Assembly: GCF_020832045.1 (NCBI RefSeq)
Contig: NZ_JAFIFK010000052.1
Span: 1 to 57,915, forward strand
Source: Halomonas sp.
GTDB lineage: Bacteria > Pseudomonadota > Gammaproteobacteria > Pseudomonadales > Halomonadaceae
Length of the DNA stretch: 57,915 nt
Direction of reading: 5' to 3'
Numbering within the stretch: position 1 is the first letter of the stretch; each line of letters opens with the position of its first letter. A model generated the notes under the pieces. It was not told where the DNA came from and did not search any database. It saw nothing but the letters and a program-made list of their open reading frames with translations. Shown one piece after another: positions 26,765-35,287 of the stretch. A program made the translations under genes and the position numbers.

Positions 26765-28504
26765 ATGTTGCGAATCCTTCATTCGCTGCCCCGTACGCAT
26801 AAGTTGTTGCTGCTACCCGTTGCCACCATGGTGACCGTGCTGGGCGCGCAAAAGATTGTTACCCTCGTCGAGAATACTCAGCGTCAAGGGCAAATTCCCG
26901 AAACCGTACTCTTTCCGCTTTCTCCCGAGGCCCAGCCCGGCCTCCCCGCTCTCAACAGCGAACGTTATTCTGTCGCCGATGCCATCGAAATCGCCACCCA
27001 AGCCATCGACGCCACGCGAGACTACATCCCGCTATCCCAGCTCAGGCCCAGCGAAATCATCGACCTTTCCGGCGTCGCTCTGGCCCAAGCCGAGCCGGCA
27101 CCAATGGCCGCCCCGACCCCAGCTCCCACCGCTGTCGAGCTCGATACCGCTACCCTGACTGACGACAGCGGTATCGAACTGACAACGGAAATCGATTCCG
27201 GCGCACTGCACATGGCTCTGGTGATCGGCACTCTGGCCAACGGGATGCTCGACGATACCTTCACCGACGACGAAGCCCTGGCCGCCGATGCCACCTCCTA
27301 TGAGGACTATCCGGACGAGGAGCTGACGCTGTTCGCCGATGGACCACTCCACTTCGAACTGGAAGTCGCGGCGGCCGAGCCCTTTGTGCCGGAGTGGCGT
27401 ACCTACACCATTCAGCAGGGCGATACCTTCGCCGTGCTGGCTCAGAACGAACTCGGCCTCGGCTACAGTGAAGCGATGCGCCTTCTCGACAGCCTGCCCG
27501 ACAAGCGTCTACTGACCAACTGGCGGGTAGGCAACACCTTCGAGTATCAGCTCGACGAACAGGATCGGCTGCAGGCCATGCGCGTCATGCGCAATGCTCG
27601 CGAAGGTTTCATGCTCGAGCGCGACGAAGACGGTTTCGACGTCGCCACCATCGAGCGTGCCGGCGAAGCCACCCAGCGCCTGTTCGCCGGCAGCGTGAGC
27701 GGCAGCTTTGCCCGCTCGGCCCAGGCCACCGGCCTTTCCAGCACCGAAGTGGCCCAGGTCACGCGACTGCTGGAGAAGAAGCTCGACTTCCGTCGTGACA
27801 CTCGCCGCGGCGATGAATTCCAGGTACTGGTCGAATCCGACATCATCGATGGGACCAGCTTCGACTCCCGTGTACTGGCTATCCATTACCAGGGCGCGCG
27901 CATGGATCTGACCCTGGTGCGCAACGGCAGCGACAACAATTTCTACACCCCGGATGGCCAGAGCCTCGATCCTGCCTTCGCCCGCTACCCGTTCGAGGGT
28001 AGCTACCGCATGAGTTCCGGTTTCAATCCGCGCCGCACTCACCCTGTGACCGGGCGCGTCAGCCCCCACCGCGGCACCGACTGGGCGATGCCCATCGGTA
28101 CACCGATCATCGCGCCGGCCGACGGCCGCGTCGAGAAAGTGGGTAATCACCCCGTGGCAGGTCGCTACATCGTGGTTCGCCACGACAACGGCTACCGCAC
28201 GCGCTACCTCCACCTTTCACGGGCCATCGTGAATCGCGGCGACCGCGTGACCATGGGTGAGCGCATTGCTCTATCCGGCAACACCGGTCGAAGCACCGGG
28301 CCTCACCTGCACTATGAGGTAATCGTCAACAACAACGCCGTGGATGCCTTGAAGGTGGACCTGCCCGAGAGCAAAAGCCTCGAAGGCGAACGCCTGATGG
28401 CCTTCCAGCGTGAGGCGGAGCCACTGCTGGCCGTGCTGCGCTCCGGCCAAACAGGCCCCGTGGTGGCCCAAGCCTCGGTCGACGGCGAAAGCGACGACGA
28501 CTGA
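26765..28504 (+). CDS. M23 murein DD-endopeptidase with OapA/LysM-like domain (MepM-like)
   Basis: 579 residues. A single N-terminal membrane segment (LLLLPVATMVTVLGAQ, about 15-30) anchors it to the inner membrane. A long acidic Pro/Ala-rich linker follows. Then comes an OapA/LysM-like domain (WRTYTIQQGDTFAVLAQNELGL...LLTNWRVGNTFEYQL), a Csd3-like domain (LEKKLDFRRDTRRGDEFQVLVE), and the peptidase M23 domain with RVSPHRGTDWAMPIGTPIIAPADGRV and GPHLHYEVIVN, which hold the zinc ligands His/Asp and HxH. It should cut peptide cross-links in the cell wall during growth. It is not followed by anmK as in some relatives. Control may involve the SOS-like box and upstream hairpins. Confidence 0.9.
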   Translation: MLRILHSLPRTHKLLLLPVATMVTVLGAQKIVTLVENTQRQGQIPETVLFPLSPEAQPGLPALNSERYSVADAIEIATQAIDATRDYIPLSQLRPSEIIDLSGVALAQAEPAPMAAPTPAPTAVELDTATLTDDSGIELTTEIDSGALHMALVIGTLANGMLDDTFTDDEALAADATSYEDYPDEELTLFADGPLHFELEVAAAEPFVPEWRTYTIQQGDTFAVLAQNELGLGYSEAMRLLDSLPDKRLLTNWRVGNTFEYQLDEQDRLQAMRVMRNAREGFMLERDEDGFDVATIERAGEATQRLFAGSVSGSFARSAQATGLSSTEVAQVTRLLEKKLDFRRDTRRGDEFQVLVESDIIDGTSFDSRVLAIHYQGARMDLTLVRNGSDNNFYTPDGQSLDPAFARYPFEGSYRMSSGFNPRRTHPVTGRVSPHRGTDWAMPIGTPIIAPADGRVEKVGNHPVAGRYIVVRHDNGYRTRYLHLSRAIVNRGDRVTMGERIALSGNTGRSTGPHLHYEVIVNNNAVDALKVDLPESKSLEGERLMAFQREAEPLLAVLRSGQTGPVVAQASVDGESDDD

Positions 28505-28532
28505 CCGCGCGGCCTCGAACCGCAGTATGATA

Positions 28533-28563
28533 GACGCCCTGCTCTCGAGCAGGGCGTCTTGTC
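28533..28563 (+). terminator. Intrinsic terminator after the M23 endopeptidase gene
   Basis: An 11-bp perfect stem GACGCCCTGCT / AGCAGGGCGTC with loop CTCG, then UUGUCUU, lies 29 bp after the stop codon. It abuts a TTG codon at 28564 in the next frame, which argues against that TTG as a start. Confidence 0.8.
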
Positions 28564-28590
28564 TTGAACGGAGCCTTTACCCACCCGACC

Positions 28591-30450
28591 ATGCGCCGCA
28601 CCACTCCCGTACCCGTGCCTCCCAACGGCAGCCGTCTGGCCGCCTTCTTCGGCGTATTCCGCTTCAGCCGTCGGGCGCTGGCCCTGGTGTGGCAGACCTC
28701 CCGTACGCTCACCCTGGGTTTGGCGATTTGCACGCTCATTGCCGGCGTACTGCCAGCGGTTGCTGCCTGGATCGGCCAGCTGATCGTCGATGGCGTAGTC
28801 GAAGCCATGGCCTATCACCGGGAGAAAGGGGCCGCACTGACCTTGGAGAGCGCCTGGCCGGTGCTGCGCTACGTGCTGGCAGAAGCCGCTGTAATTGCCG
28901 CTATCGCGCTGGCACAGCGCGGACTGGCGGCACAGCAGTCACTGCTGAGGGCTCTGCTGGGGCAGAAGGTCAACGTCATGATCCTGGAGAAGGCGGGCAG
29001 CATCTCGCTCGCTCAATTCGAGGACTCGGAGTTTTATGACAAGCTGACCCGGGCCCGCCGTGAGGCATCGATTCGCCCTTTGGGGTTGGTCAACAAGACC
29101 TTCTCGCTGTTGCAGAACGCCATCTCTCTGGTCAGCTTCGGCGTGCTGCTGGTGCAGTTTTCGCCCTGGGCGATCCTGATTCTGGTGATAGGCGCCCTGC
29201 CGGTATTCGTTTCTGAAGCCAAGTTTTCCGGCGACGCCTTCCGTCTGTTCCGATGGCGTTCGCCCCACACCCGCATGCAGATGTATCTGGAAACCGTGCT
29301 GGCGCGCGAGGACAGCATCAAGGAGGTCAAGCTGTTCGGGCTGGAGCCGCTCCTGCTCGAGCGCTACCGCAAGATCTTCGAAACTCTCTACGGCGAGGAC
29401 CGCCGGCTGACCCTTCGCCGTGAAACCTGGGGCTTCCTGCTCGGTCTGCTGGGCACGCTGGCTTTCTATGGCGCCTATGCCTGGGTGGTAGTGGAGACGG
29501 TTTCCGGCACGCTGACCCTGGGCGAGATGACCATGTACCTGATGGTGTTCAAGCAGGGCCAGGCCGCGCTCTCCGCCAGTCTCACCTCGATCAGCGGCAT
29601 GTACGAGGATAACCTCTACCTGTCGAACCTTTACGAATACCTGGAGCAGCCGGTGGCTCCCGAAGCCGGCCGCCTCACGCAAGGTGTCCAACCCGGCGAC
29701 GGCATTCGTTTCGAACAGGTCGGCTTTCGCTACCCCGGTGCCGAGCAACCTGCACTGCGAAACATTTCGCTGCACGTGGCCCCCGGTCAAAGCCTGGCCC
29801 TGGTGGGTGCCAACGGTTCCGGCAAGACCACACTGATCAAGCTACTGACCCGCCTCTACACTCCCAGCAGCGGCCGTATCCTGCTTGACGGCAGCGACTT
29901 GAATGAATGGGACGTTGCCACCCTGCGGCGACGGATCGGCGTGATCTTCCAAGATTTCGTGCGCTATCAGCTCAAGGTCGGCGAGAACCTCGGCGCCGGG
30001 GACGTCGAGGCCTTCGCCGATGAAGCGCGCTGGCAGGAGGCTGCCGAGCGCGGGCTGGCCGATGAGTTCATCCGCAACATGCCCGGTGGCTACCACACCC
30101 AGCTTGGCCGCTGGTTCAAAGGCGGCCAGGAGCTCTCCGGAGGACAGTGGCAGAAGATCGCCCTGGCGCGAGCCTACATGCGCGAGAGCGCCGACATCCT
30201 CGTGCTCGACGAACCCACGGCTGCCATGGACGCTGCCGCCGAAGCGGCCGTCTATGCCGACTTTCGTGAGCATCGTCGCGACAAGATGACCATCCTCATC
30301 TCGCACCGCTTCTCCACCGTGCGCGCTGCCGACCAGATTCTCGTGATCGACGACGGCGAAGTGATCGAGCGCGGCGACCACGACAGCCTGATGGCACAGA
30401 ACGGCCGCTACGCAAGGCTGTTTCGACTACAGGCCGAGGGCTATCGGTAG
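28591..30450 (+). CDS. ABC exporter, fused membrane and ATP-binding domains
   Basis: About 619 residues. The N-terminal half has six hydrophobic helices of the ABC transporter type-1 fold. The C-terminal cassette has Walker A LVGANGSGKTT, Q-loop VIFQDFVRYQ, signature ELSGGQWQKIALARAYMR, Walker B ADILVLDEPTAAMD and the switch histidine in ISHRFST. It would act as a homodimer or with an unlinked partner to export lipids, peptides or drugs; the substrate is unknown. The ATG at 28591 is preferred to the TTG at 28564 beside the terminator, although its ribosome site is weak. Confidence 0.85.
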   Translation: MRRTTPVPVPPNGSRLAAFFGVFRFSRRALALVWQTSRTLTLGLAICTLIAGVLPAVAAWIGQLIVDGVVEAMAYHREKGAALTLESAWPVLRYVLAEAAVIAAIALAQRGLAAQQSLLRALLGQKVNVMILEKAGSISLAQFEDSEFYDKLTRARREASIRPLGLVNKTFSLLQNAISLVSFGVLLVQFSPWAILILVIGALPVFVSEAKFSGDAFRLFRWRSPHTRMQMYLETVLAREDSIKEVKLFGLEPLLLERYRKIFETLYGEDRRLTLRRETWGFLLGLLGTLAFYGAYAWVVVETVSGTLTLGEMTMYLMVFKQGQAALSASLTSISGMYEDNLYLSNLYEYLEQPVAPEAGRLTQGVQPGDGIRFEQVGFRYPGAEQPALRNISLHVAPGQSLALVGANGSGKTTLIKLLTRLYTPSSGRILLDGSDLNEWDVATLRRRIGVIFQDFVRYQLKVGENLGAGDVEAFADEARWQEAAERGLADEFIRNMPGGYHTQLGRWFKGGQELSGGQWQKIALARAYMRESADILVLDEPTAAMDAAAEAAVYADFREHRRDKMTILISHRFSTVRAADQILVIDDGEVIERGDHDSLMAQNGRYARLFRLQAEGYR

Positions 30451-30482
30451 CCGACAGCTTCAGGAGGATGTCGGACCATGCG

Positions 30483-30511
30483 TTGACGCTTGTTGAGCGA
30501 TTGGCTATAAG
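30483..30511 (+). promoter_or_regulatory. Sigma-70 promoter TTGACG-N17-TATAAG
   Basis: A near-consensus -35 (30483-30488) and -10 (30506-30511) are 17 bp apart, just after the ABC exporter gene. Transcription would start near 30518, giving the DUF1127 gene a leader of about 260 nt. A preceding inverted repeat CCGACA-N12-TGTCGG (30451-30474) overlaps the end of the upstream gene. Confidence 0.6.
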
Positions 30512-30567
30512 AAAAGAGTCGTATCTCCGATGCGGCACAATCCCACACTCATCGAGAAGCGTTCCTC

Positions 30568-30681
30568 ATGCGCTGGCTAACCGCAGACAACAAAGCAATC
30601 GGGCAACATCGCGTATCCAACAACGCGATGCGCACCCGTTTGCTGCTGCCGTGGGCCGGCCGTCGAAACGACGACACCTGA
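30568..30681 (+). CDS. Possible 37-residue small protein in the DUF1127 leader
   Basis: An ATG at 30568 opens a 37-codon frame ending at TGA 30679-30681. The peptide is basic (several Arg and Lys, one LLLPWAGRR segment). The ribosome site is weak (GAGAAG). A perfect 8-bp hairpin TGGCCGCG-N8-CGCGGCCA (30689-30712) follows eight bases later. It lies wholly inside the predicted leader of the DUF1127 gene. I recognise no family; it may be a leader peptide or chance. Confidence 0.3.
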   Translation: MRWLTADNKAIGQHRVSNNAMRTRLLLPWAGRRNDDT

Positions 30682-30688
30682 AGGACGC

Positions 30689-30712
30689 TGGCCGCGGCAC
30701 TTGTCGCGGCCA
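30689..30712 (+). other. GC-rich hairpin in the DUF1127 leader
   Basis: A perfect 8-bp stem TGGCCGCG / CGCGGCCA with loop GCACTTGT, 66 bp upstream of the DUF1127 start codon. There is no U-tract, so it is not a typical intrinsic terminator. Confidence 0.5.
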
Positions 30713-30777
30713 AGCCAGTTCGTCTTCTCGCTTTCCCCGCACAAGTTCCCGGCCTCCAGATCAAGGAGACCGAGATC

Positions 30778-31050
30778 ATGGCTGTACTAACCACCACCCG
30801 TCGTCTGCTGCGTGCCATATGCGCCCACTATGCCAACCGTCGTCGCGACGCCTCGCTACGCGACTGTGACCCGCGCATGCTCAAGGATATCGGCCTGCGC
30901 TGGGAGCGCGGCAAGCTGGTCGCGCTCCATCCGGAACGGTTCGCCAACGCCAAGCCCATGGAAGCGGCAGCCGATACCGTTCGCAACACCTCTGCTGCGG
31001 CGGCCTTCGCTGACGATTCATGTCCACACTGCGGGAGCAAACTGACGTAG
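30778..31050 (+). CDS. DUF1127 small protein with C-terminal CxxC
   Basis: 90 residues. The N-terminal Arg-rich DUF1127 segment is at about 22-50 (NRRRDASLRDCDPRMLKDIGLRWERGKL), with the hallmark LxDxxxxxLKDIGL. Unlike the shortest members, it has an extension ending in DSCPHCGSKL, a possible metal or redox site. DUF1127 proteins of other bacteria affect RNA turnover and phosphate or carbon metabolism. The start follows AAGGAGA. It has its own promoter at 30483 and a terminator right after the stop. Confidence 0.85.
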   Translation: MAVLTTTRRLLRAICAHYANRRRDASLRDCDPRMLKDIGLRWERGKLVALHPERFANAKPMEAAADTVRNTSAAAAFADDSCPHCGSKLT

Positions 31051-31055
31051 CCCGG

Positions 31056-31085
31056 GCCCCGGCCACAGGAAGTGGCCGGGGCTTC
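31056..31085 (+). terminator. Intrinsic terminator after the DUF1127 gene
   Basis: An 11-bp perfect stem GCCCCGGCCAC / GTGGCCGGGGC with a 5-nt loop, then UUCUC, begins 6 bp after the stop codon. It also lies just beyond the stop of the convergent ldtD gene. Confidence 0.75.
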
Positions 31086-31099
31086 TCCCCGCCCGTTGG

Positions 31100-32728
31100 T
31101 TACAGCGCCAACGGTCGATCCAGCTCGCGCAGCAGCTCGGCGTCACGCTCGTAGATATCGGGGCGGAACGAGAGCATGCCGTCGTCGTCCGGATTGACGG
31201 TCCAGTAGTGCAGGATGACCGGCATGCGGTTGGCGAGCGAAACGTTGCGCGTCTCACCGCTGTCGATTCGCGCCCCGATGTCCTGGTCGCTATCGGTATC
31301 GTCGAAGAGCAGCTGTGCCAGTTCACGAATGTTCTCGACGCGGATGCAGCCGGAGCTGAATGCACGCTGATGACGAGAGAAATTCCCTTGGGCAGGGGTA
31401 TCGTGGAGATAGACCATGTGATTATTGGGAAAGCGAATGACAAGCTGACCCAAGGCATTCCGCGGCCCCGGCGCTTGGCGCAACACGATGTTGCCGGGGT
31501 TGTCCCAGTCGACTTTCCACGGGTCGAGAGGTTGGCCGGAAGGGTTCAGCACCTGGATTCGCTCGCGCCACAGGTAGCCGAGATCGCGACGCACCGCAGG
31601 CAGCACGTCCTGACGCAGGATAGTGGGTGGAATCGTCCAGGTCGGATTGACGGTCATATGGGTAATGTCGGAGCGCAGCGATGGCGTGCGCCGATAGGGT
31701 TGACCCACTACGATCCGCGAGCGCCAGATGTCACCGTCAGGGCGATAATAGCTGAGCTGGTAGCCGGCGATGTCCACCAGCACGTAGGCATCGGGCAGGC
31801 CGTGCAGCAGCCAGCGGGCCCGCTCCATGTTCAACCTGATCTGGTCGATACGCCGCTCGACCGACACATTCAGCTCTGCCAGCGTTTGGCGCCCCACGAT
31901 GCCGTCGGGCTCCAGCAGATGACGCCTTTGGAAGCGTTGCACTGCCGCTTCGAGCTTCTCGTCGTAGCGGCGCGGGTCGGAAACCTCACGCTCCGCACCG
32001 GCGGAAGCATCAACGTCGCTCGCCCTCACTTCGAGCTCGCCCTCCACGGCCAAACGTTCACGCAGGAGCTCCACGTCGTCATCGGTGTCGCCGGGGCGAA
32101 GGGCACTTTCCCGTTCCGGCAGACGCTGCCAGCCACCCTGACGCTCGATGGCGCGATAGCGGGCCAGTCCGTCACGCAGGCGCTGATAGGGCGTATAGGG
32201 AGGGCGAGCTTCGTCGAGGATGCGGTCGAACTGCAGCTGATCCACCGCATGAGAAATTGCCGCGAGATCCAGCTCAGGCGACTCGACTGGCACTTCCCAA
32301 TCGGCATCCAGCGCGTGGGGATCGACCTTGCCTCGCTGAAGATGCTTGAGCGAGGTCAGCAGCATCTGGCTGGCCAACAGGTCGAAGCGAGCCAGCTGCT
32401 CATTGTCGGCCTGACCTTCCCGTATGGCACGATACTGCGCCTCGATATCGCCGGGAAGATAGTCCGCAGGCGTCAGGCCATCCTCTTCCAAAGCATGAAG
32501 CGTTGAAAGCAGTTCGTCGACACTGCCCTCTTGCAGCCACGCCGGCCGATAATCGCGCTCCACATAAAATTCCTGTAGTGCGTCGCTCTCATCGGCCAGC
32601 AGACGCGATAATTCGGCGTCAAACTCTCCGTTGTCGGCGTCTAGCTGCGACGGTCGAGCCTCAGCCCAAGCGCCCGGCAGCGTGACAAGCACCAACAACA
32701 CTGGCCCCATCCATGTAATACCCCGCAT
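31100..32728 (-). CDS. ldtD: Murein L,D-transpeptidase LdtD (YcbB-like)
   Basis: 542 residues with a signal peptide (cleavage near GAWA). After a scaffold domain comes a peptidoglycan-binding-like segment (KLEAAVQRFQRRHLLEPDGIVGRQTLAELN). The YkuD catalytic domain has PNNHMVYLHDTPAQGNFSRHQRAFSSGCIRVEN, containing the nucleophilic cysteine and the conserved histidine. Such enzymes make 3-3 cross-links in the periplasm and confer beta-lactam tolerance in E. coli. It is divergent from another YkuD-type gene at 32896. Confidence 0.9.
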   Translation of the reverse strand: MRGITWMGPVLLVLVTLPGAWAEARPSQLDADNGEFDAELSRLLADESDALQEFYVERDYRPAWLQEGSVDELLSTLHALEEDGLTPADYLPGDIEAQYRAIREGQADNEQLARFDLLASQMLLTSLKHLQRGKVDPHALDADWEVPVESPELDLAAISHAVDQLQFDRILDEARPPYTPYQRLRDGLARYRAIERQGGWQRLPERESALRPGDTDDDVELLRERLAVEGELEVRASDVDASAGAEREVSDPRRYDEKLEAAVQRFQRRHLLEPDGIVGRQTLAELNVSVERRIDQIRLNMERARWLLHGLPDAYVLVDIAGYQLSYYRPDGDIWRSRIVVGQPYRRTPSLRSDITHMTVNPTWTIPPTILRQDVLPAVRRDLGYLWRERIQVLNPSGQPLDPWKVDWDNPGNIVLRQAPGPRNALGQLVIRFPNNHMVYLHDTPAQGNFSRHQRAFSSGCIRVENIRELAQLLFDDTDSDQDIGARIDSGETRNVSLANRMPVILHYWTVNPDDDGMLSFRPDIYERDAELLRELDRPLAL

Positions 32729-32895
32729 CTATCGCTCCTGCTTCGTTGATGACCGGTCTGGCCTTCCTGGCCTCTCACTTCATAATAGTGGCTGGTTAGC
32801 GCCAGCAGGCCAGCCTAATTCATTACACTCTTTCATACTCGTTTACGCACCGACTTTTACCAATCGGCGCGACGGACTTTCCGGGGCATTTCTCC

Positions 32896-33633
32896 ATGCG
32901 AACGCTACTTTCTTCTTTTCTCCCCTTGCCGACCCTCGCTGCCGCTCTGCTCGCCACAATGCCCACCACCCTGCCCACCGCCCATGCCGGCGGCTTCATG
33001 GCTCAGGCAGGGCTGATTTTTCCGGCCACCGCGCCACTCGGGCAAACCTTGCAGCGCCTGGCCCCCGACGCCGACTCCCATGTGCTCGAGCTTGCCGCCA
33101 ACGCCCTGGCCTGTGCCGAGCCCGATGCGGAGCGCCTCGCCGTCATCGACTTTTCCCGCTCTTCCAGCGAGCCTCGCCTGTGGGTCTTCGACCTGGCGCA
33201 AGAGCAGCTCATGTTCGAAGAGCTGGTCTCGCACGGCCGCGGTTCGGGCGACGCCGAAGCTACCGTTTTCTCCAATACGCCGGAGAGTTATCAATCGAGC
33301 CTGGGGCTGTTTCGCACCATGAACAGCTACTACGGCCGCAACGGCTATTCGCTGCGCCTGGAGGGCCTGGAAGCAGGCGTCAACGACCTGGCTTATCAGC
33401 GCGCCATCGTCATCCATGGGGCCGACTACGTCAGCGAAGCATTCATCCGCAAGACCGGACGCCTGGGTCGTAGCCACGGCTGCCCTGCGGTACGTCCGGA
33501 GGTGACCTACCCGCTGATCGACAGCCTCAAGGAGGATCATTATCTATTCGCCTACTACCCCGATCCCGAGTGGCTCGAAAGCTCGGCGTTTCTTCGCTGC
33601 GACAGGGCTGAAGCTCAGTTGGCGATGTACTGA
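32896..33633 (+). CDS. Murein L,D-transpeptidase catalytic domain family protein (YkuD_2 type)
   Basis: 245 residues with a signal peptide (cleavage near AHA, about residue 31). AIVIHGADYVSEAFIRKTGRLGRSHGCPAV holds the HG and SHGCPAV catalytic pattern of this compact L,D-transpeptidase group, which differs from LdtD. ELVSHGRGSGDAEATVFSNTPESYQSSLG is the other conserved stretch. It likely processes or cross-links peptidoglycan in the periplasm. It shares a 167-bp divergent region with ldtD. Confidence 0.88.
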   Translation: MRTLLSSFLPLPTLAAALLATMPTTLPTAHAGGFMAQAGLIFPATAPLGQTLQRLAPDADSHVLELAANALACAEPDAERLAVIDFSRSSSEPRLWVFDLAQEQLMFEELVSHGRGSGDAEATVFSNTPESYQSSLGLFRTMNSYYGRNGYSLRLEGLEAGVNDLAYQRAIVIHGADYVSEAFIRKTGRLGRSHGCPAVRPEVTYPLIDSLKEDHYLFAYYPDPEWLESSAFLRCDRAEAQLAMY

Positions 33634-33653
33634 TCCCCCCTTCGCCAGCCGCC

Positions 33654-33678
33654 GCCCCCTGCAGCACCAGCAGGGGGC
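33654..33678 (+). terminator. Hairpin after the YkuD_2 gene, possible terminator
   Basis: A perfect 9-bp stem GCCCCCTGC / GCAGGGGGC with a 7-nt loop lies 20 bp after the stop codon. It lacks a U-tract, so termination is uncertain. Confidence 0.4.
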
Positions 33679-33693
33679 AATGGTCTATCGCAC

Positions 33694-33710
33694 TGCACCA
33701 TCACGGAACC
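33694..33710 (+). promoter_or_regulatory. NtrC-like element upstream of narK
   Basis: The half-site TGCACCA is intact; after a five-base spacer the second half reads GGAAC in place of GGTGC. It lies about 104-120 bp upstream of the predicted sigma-54 start site, the usual distance for an enhancer. Confidence 0.35.
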
Positions 33711-33787
33711 GCCGTCAGGCTGCCCAGCGCCTCCACAGGAGTTAATTCACAAACTAAATGACTGAATAACAAAGACAGATTGAAAAG

Positions 33788-33803
33788 TGGCAGATCTGTT
33801 GCT
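33788..33803 (+). promoter_or_regulatory. Sigma-54 promoter of narK
   Basis: TGGCAGATCTGTTGCT matches the -24/-12 consensus TGGCAc-N5-TTGCw, with exactly 10 nt between GG and GC. Transcription would start near 33814, giving a leader of about 113 nt before narK. Confidence 0.75.
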
Positions 33804-33871
33804 TGATACAGATCAATGCCGGGTAGGCGTAGACCAGGCTTCCAGGGGAAGTACGAGTGCGTCAGACCTGA

Positions 33872-33887
33872 CCTTCAACGGAGAAGG
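33872..33887 (+). promoter_or_regulatory. ANTAR-type hexaloop hairpin in the narK leader
   Basis: CCTTC-AACGGA-GAAGG is a perfect 5-bp stem with a six-base loop having A at position 1 and G at position 4, the features recognised by ANTAR proteins such as NasR. No terminator follows it before the start codon at 33927, so either it is not used for antitermination or it acts otherwise. Confidence 0.45.
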
Positions 33888-33926
33888 GCGAACGCTTGTA
33901 TCGACAATCCGTATGAGGTCACTCCC

Positions 33927-35279
33927 ATGGAAATTCTCAACAAGGCGAACCGCATTCGTCTCTTGAGCCTGAGCACGCCTCAGATGCGTGCCTTCCATTT
34001 CTCCTGGTTCGCTTTCCACATCTGTTTCTTCGGTTGGTTCGGCATCGCCCCGCTGATGGCGGTGGTTCGCGAGGACCTGAATCTGACCCAGACTCAGATC
34101 GGCAACACCATCATCGCTTCGGTGGCCATCACCGTGATCGTGAGGTTGCTGATCGGCGTGCTGTGCGATCGGATCGGCCCGCGCAAGACCTACACCGGCC
34201 TGCTGATACTCGGCTCGATTCCGGTGATCAGTATCGCTTTCGCCAATAGCTTCGAGACCTTTCTGCTGGCACGCCTGGCCATCGGCGCCATCGGCGCCTC
34301 CTTCGTGATCACCCAATACCACACCACCATGATGTTCGCTCCCAATGTGGTGGGCACGGCAAATGCCACCAGCGCCGGCTGGGGCAACCTGGGTGGCGGT
34401 ACCACGCAGATCGTGATGCCGCTGATTTTCTCCGGCCTGCTGATGCTCGGCGTCAGTGAAACCCTGGGCTGGCGGCTGGCCATGGTAGTGCCCGGCATAG
34501 TGATGTTCTTTACCGGTATCGGCTACTGGCTGTTCACGCAGGATGCGCCCAACGGCAACTTCGATGAGCTGCGCGAACGCGGCGAGCTGCCACCGGCCGG
34601 CGGCGAGAACGGTGCCGGCAAGAGTTTCCTCGCCGCCGCCAAGGACATTCGTGTATGGGCGCTGTTCGTGGTCTATGCCATCTGTTTCGGGGTCGAGCTG
34701 ACCATCAACAACATCGCCGCGATCTACTTCTTCGACCATTTCGATCTGACCCTGGCCACCGCCGGCATGATCGCCGGGCTGTTCGGGCTGATGAACGTCT
34801 TCGCCCGCACCATGGGCGGCATCTTCTCCGACCTGTTCGCCAAGAACGGCGGGCTCAAGGGCCGGGTACGCTGGCTGTTCATCGCGCTGATCTGTGAAGG
34901 GCTTGCCCTGGTGGCCTTCTCACAGATGCACGTGCTCTCCTACGCCATCGGCATGATGCTGGTCTTCAGCCTGTTCGTGCAGATGGCCGAAGGCGCCACC
35001 TACGGGGTGGTCCCGTTCATCAACAAGAAGGCCTTGGGCGCTGTGGCGGGAATCGTCGGCGCCGGGGGCAACGTGGGGGCCGTGGCCGCCGCCTTCCTGT
35101 TTCGCAGTGAAGCCATTACCTACCAGCAGGGCCTGTTCTATCTAGGGTTGGTGGTACTGGTGCTGGCCTCCTGTGCGCTGCTGGTGCGCTTCAGCGACGA
35201 AGTGGAAGCGGTCGAAGCGGAAGCCTACCGCGATGCCGTAGGTGAGGATACCGGCGCCGGCGCGCTGTCGCTGCGCTGA
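33927..35279 (+). CDS. narK: Nitrate/nitrite MFS transporter NarK family
   Basis: 450 residues and twelve membrane segments. FHFSWFAFHICFFGWFGIAPLM at the start, GWGNLGGGTTQIVMP (first nitrate signature) and the second glycine-rich motif GIVGAGGNVGAVAAAFLF are diagnostic of nitrate/nitrite porters. The start at 33927 follows GAGGT; the frame upstream lacks it. It lies upstream of nasR and is preceded by a sigma-54 promoter, so it should supply nitrate for assimilation during nitrogen limitation. Confidence 0.92.
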   Translation: MEILNKANRIRLLSLSTPQMRAFHFSWFAFHICFFGWFGIAPLMAVVREDLNLTQTQIGNTIIASVAITVIVRLLIGVLCDRIGPRKTYTGLLILGSIPVISIAFANSFETFLLARLAIGAIGASFVITQYHTTMMFAPNVVGTANATSAGWGNLGGGTTQIVMPLIFSGLLMLGVSETLGWRLAMVVPGIVMFFTGIGYWLFTQDAPNGNFDELRERGELPPAGGENGAGKSFLAAAKDIRVWALFVVYAICFGVELTINNIAAIYFFDHFDLTLATAGMIAGLFGLMNVFARTMGGIFSDLFAKNGGLKGRVRWLFIALICEGLALVAFSQMHVLSYAIGMMLVFSLFVQMAEGATYGVVPFINKKALGAVAGIVGAGGNVGAVAAAFLFRSEAITYQQGLFYLGLVVLVLASCALLVRFSDEVEAVEAEAYRDAVGEDTGAGALSLR

Positions 35280-35287
35280 TCGCATGT

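Noticed and set aside
28564..28590. TTG start for the ABC exporter
   Set aside because: The codon touches the 3' end of a strong terminator hairpin, and an ATG follows 27 bp later.
33927..35279. Respiratory role for NarK
   Set aside because: No narGHJI or narXL genes are present, while nasR, nrtABC, nasA and cobA point to assimilation.
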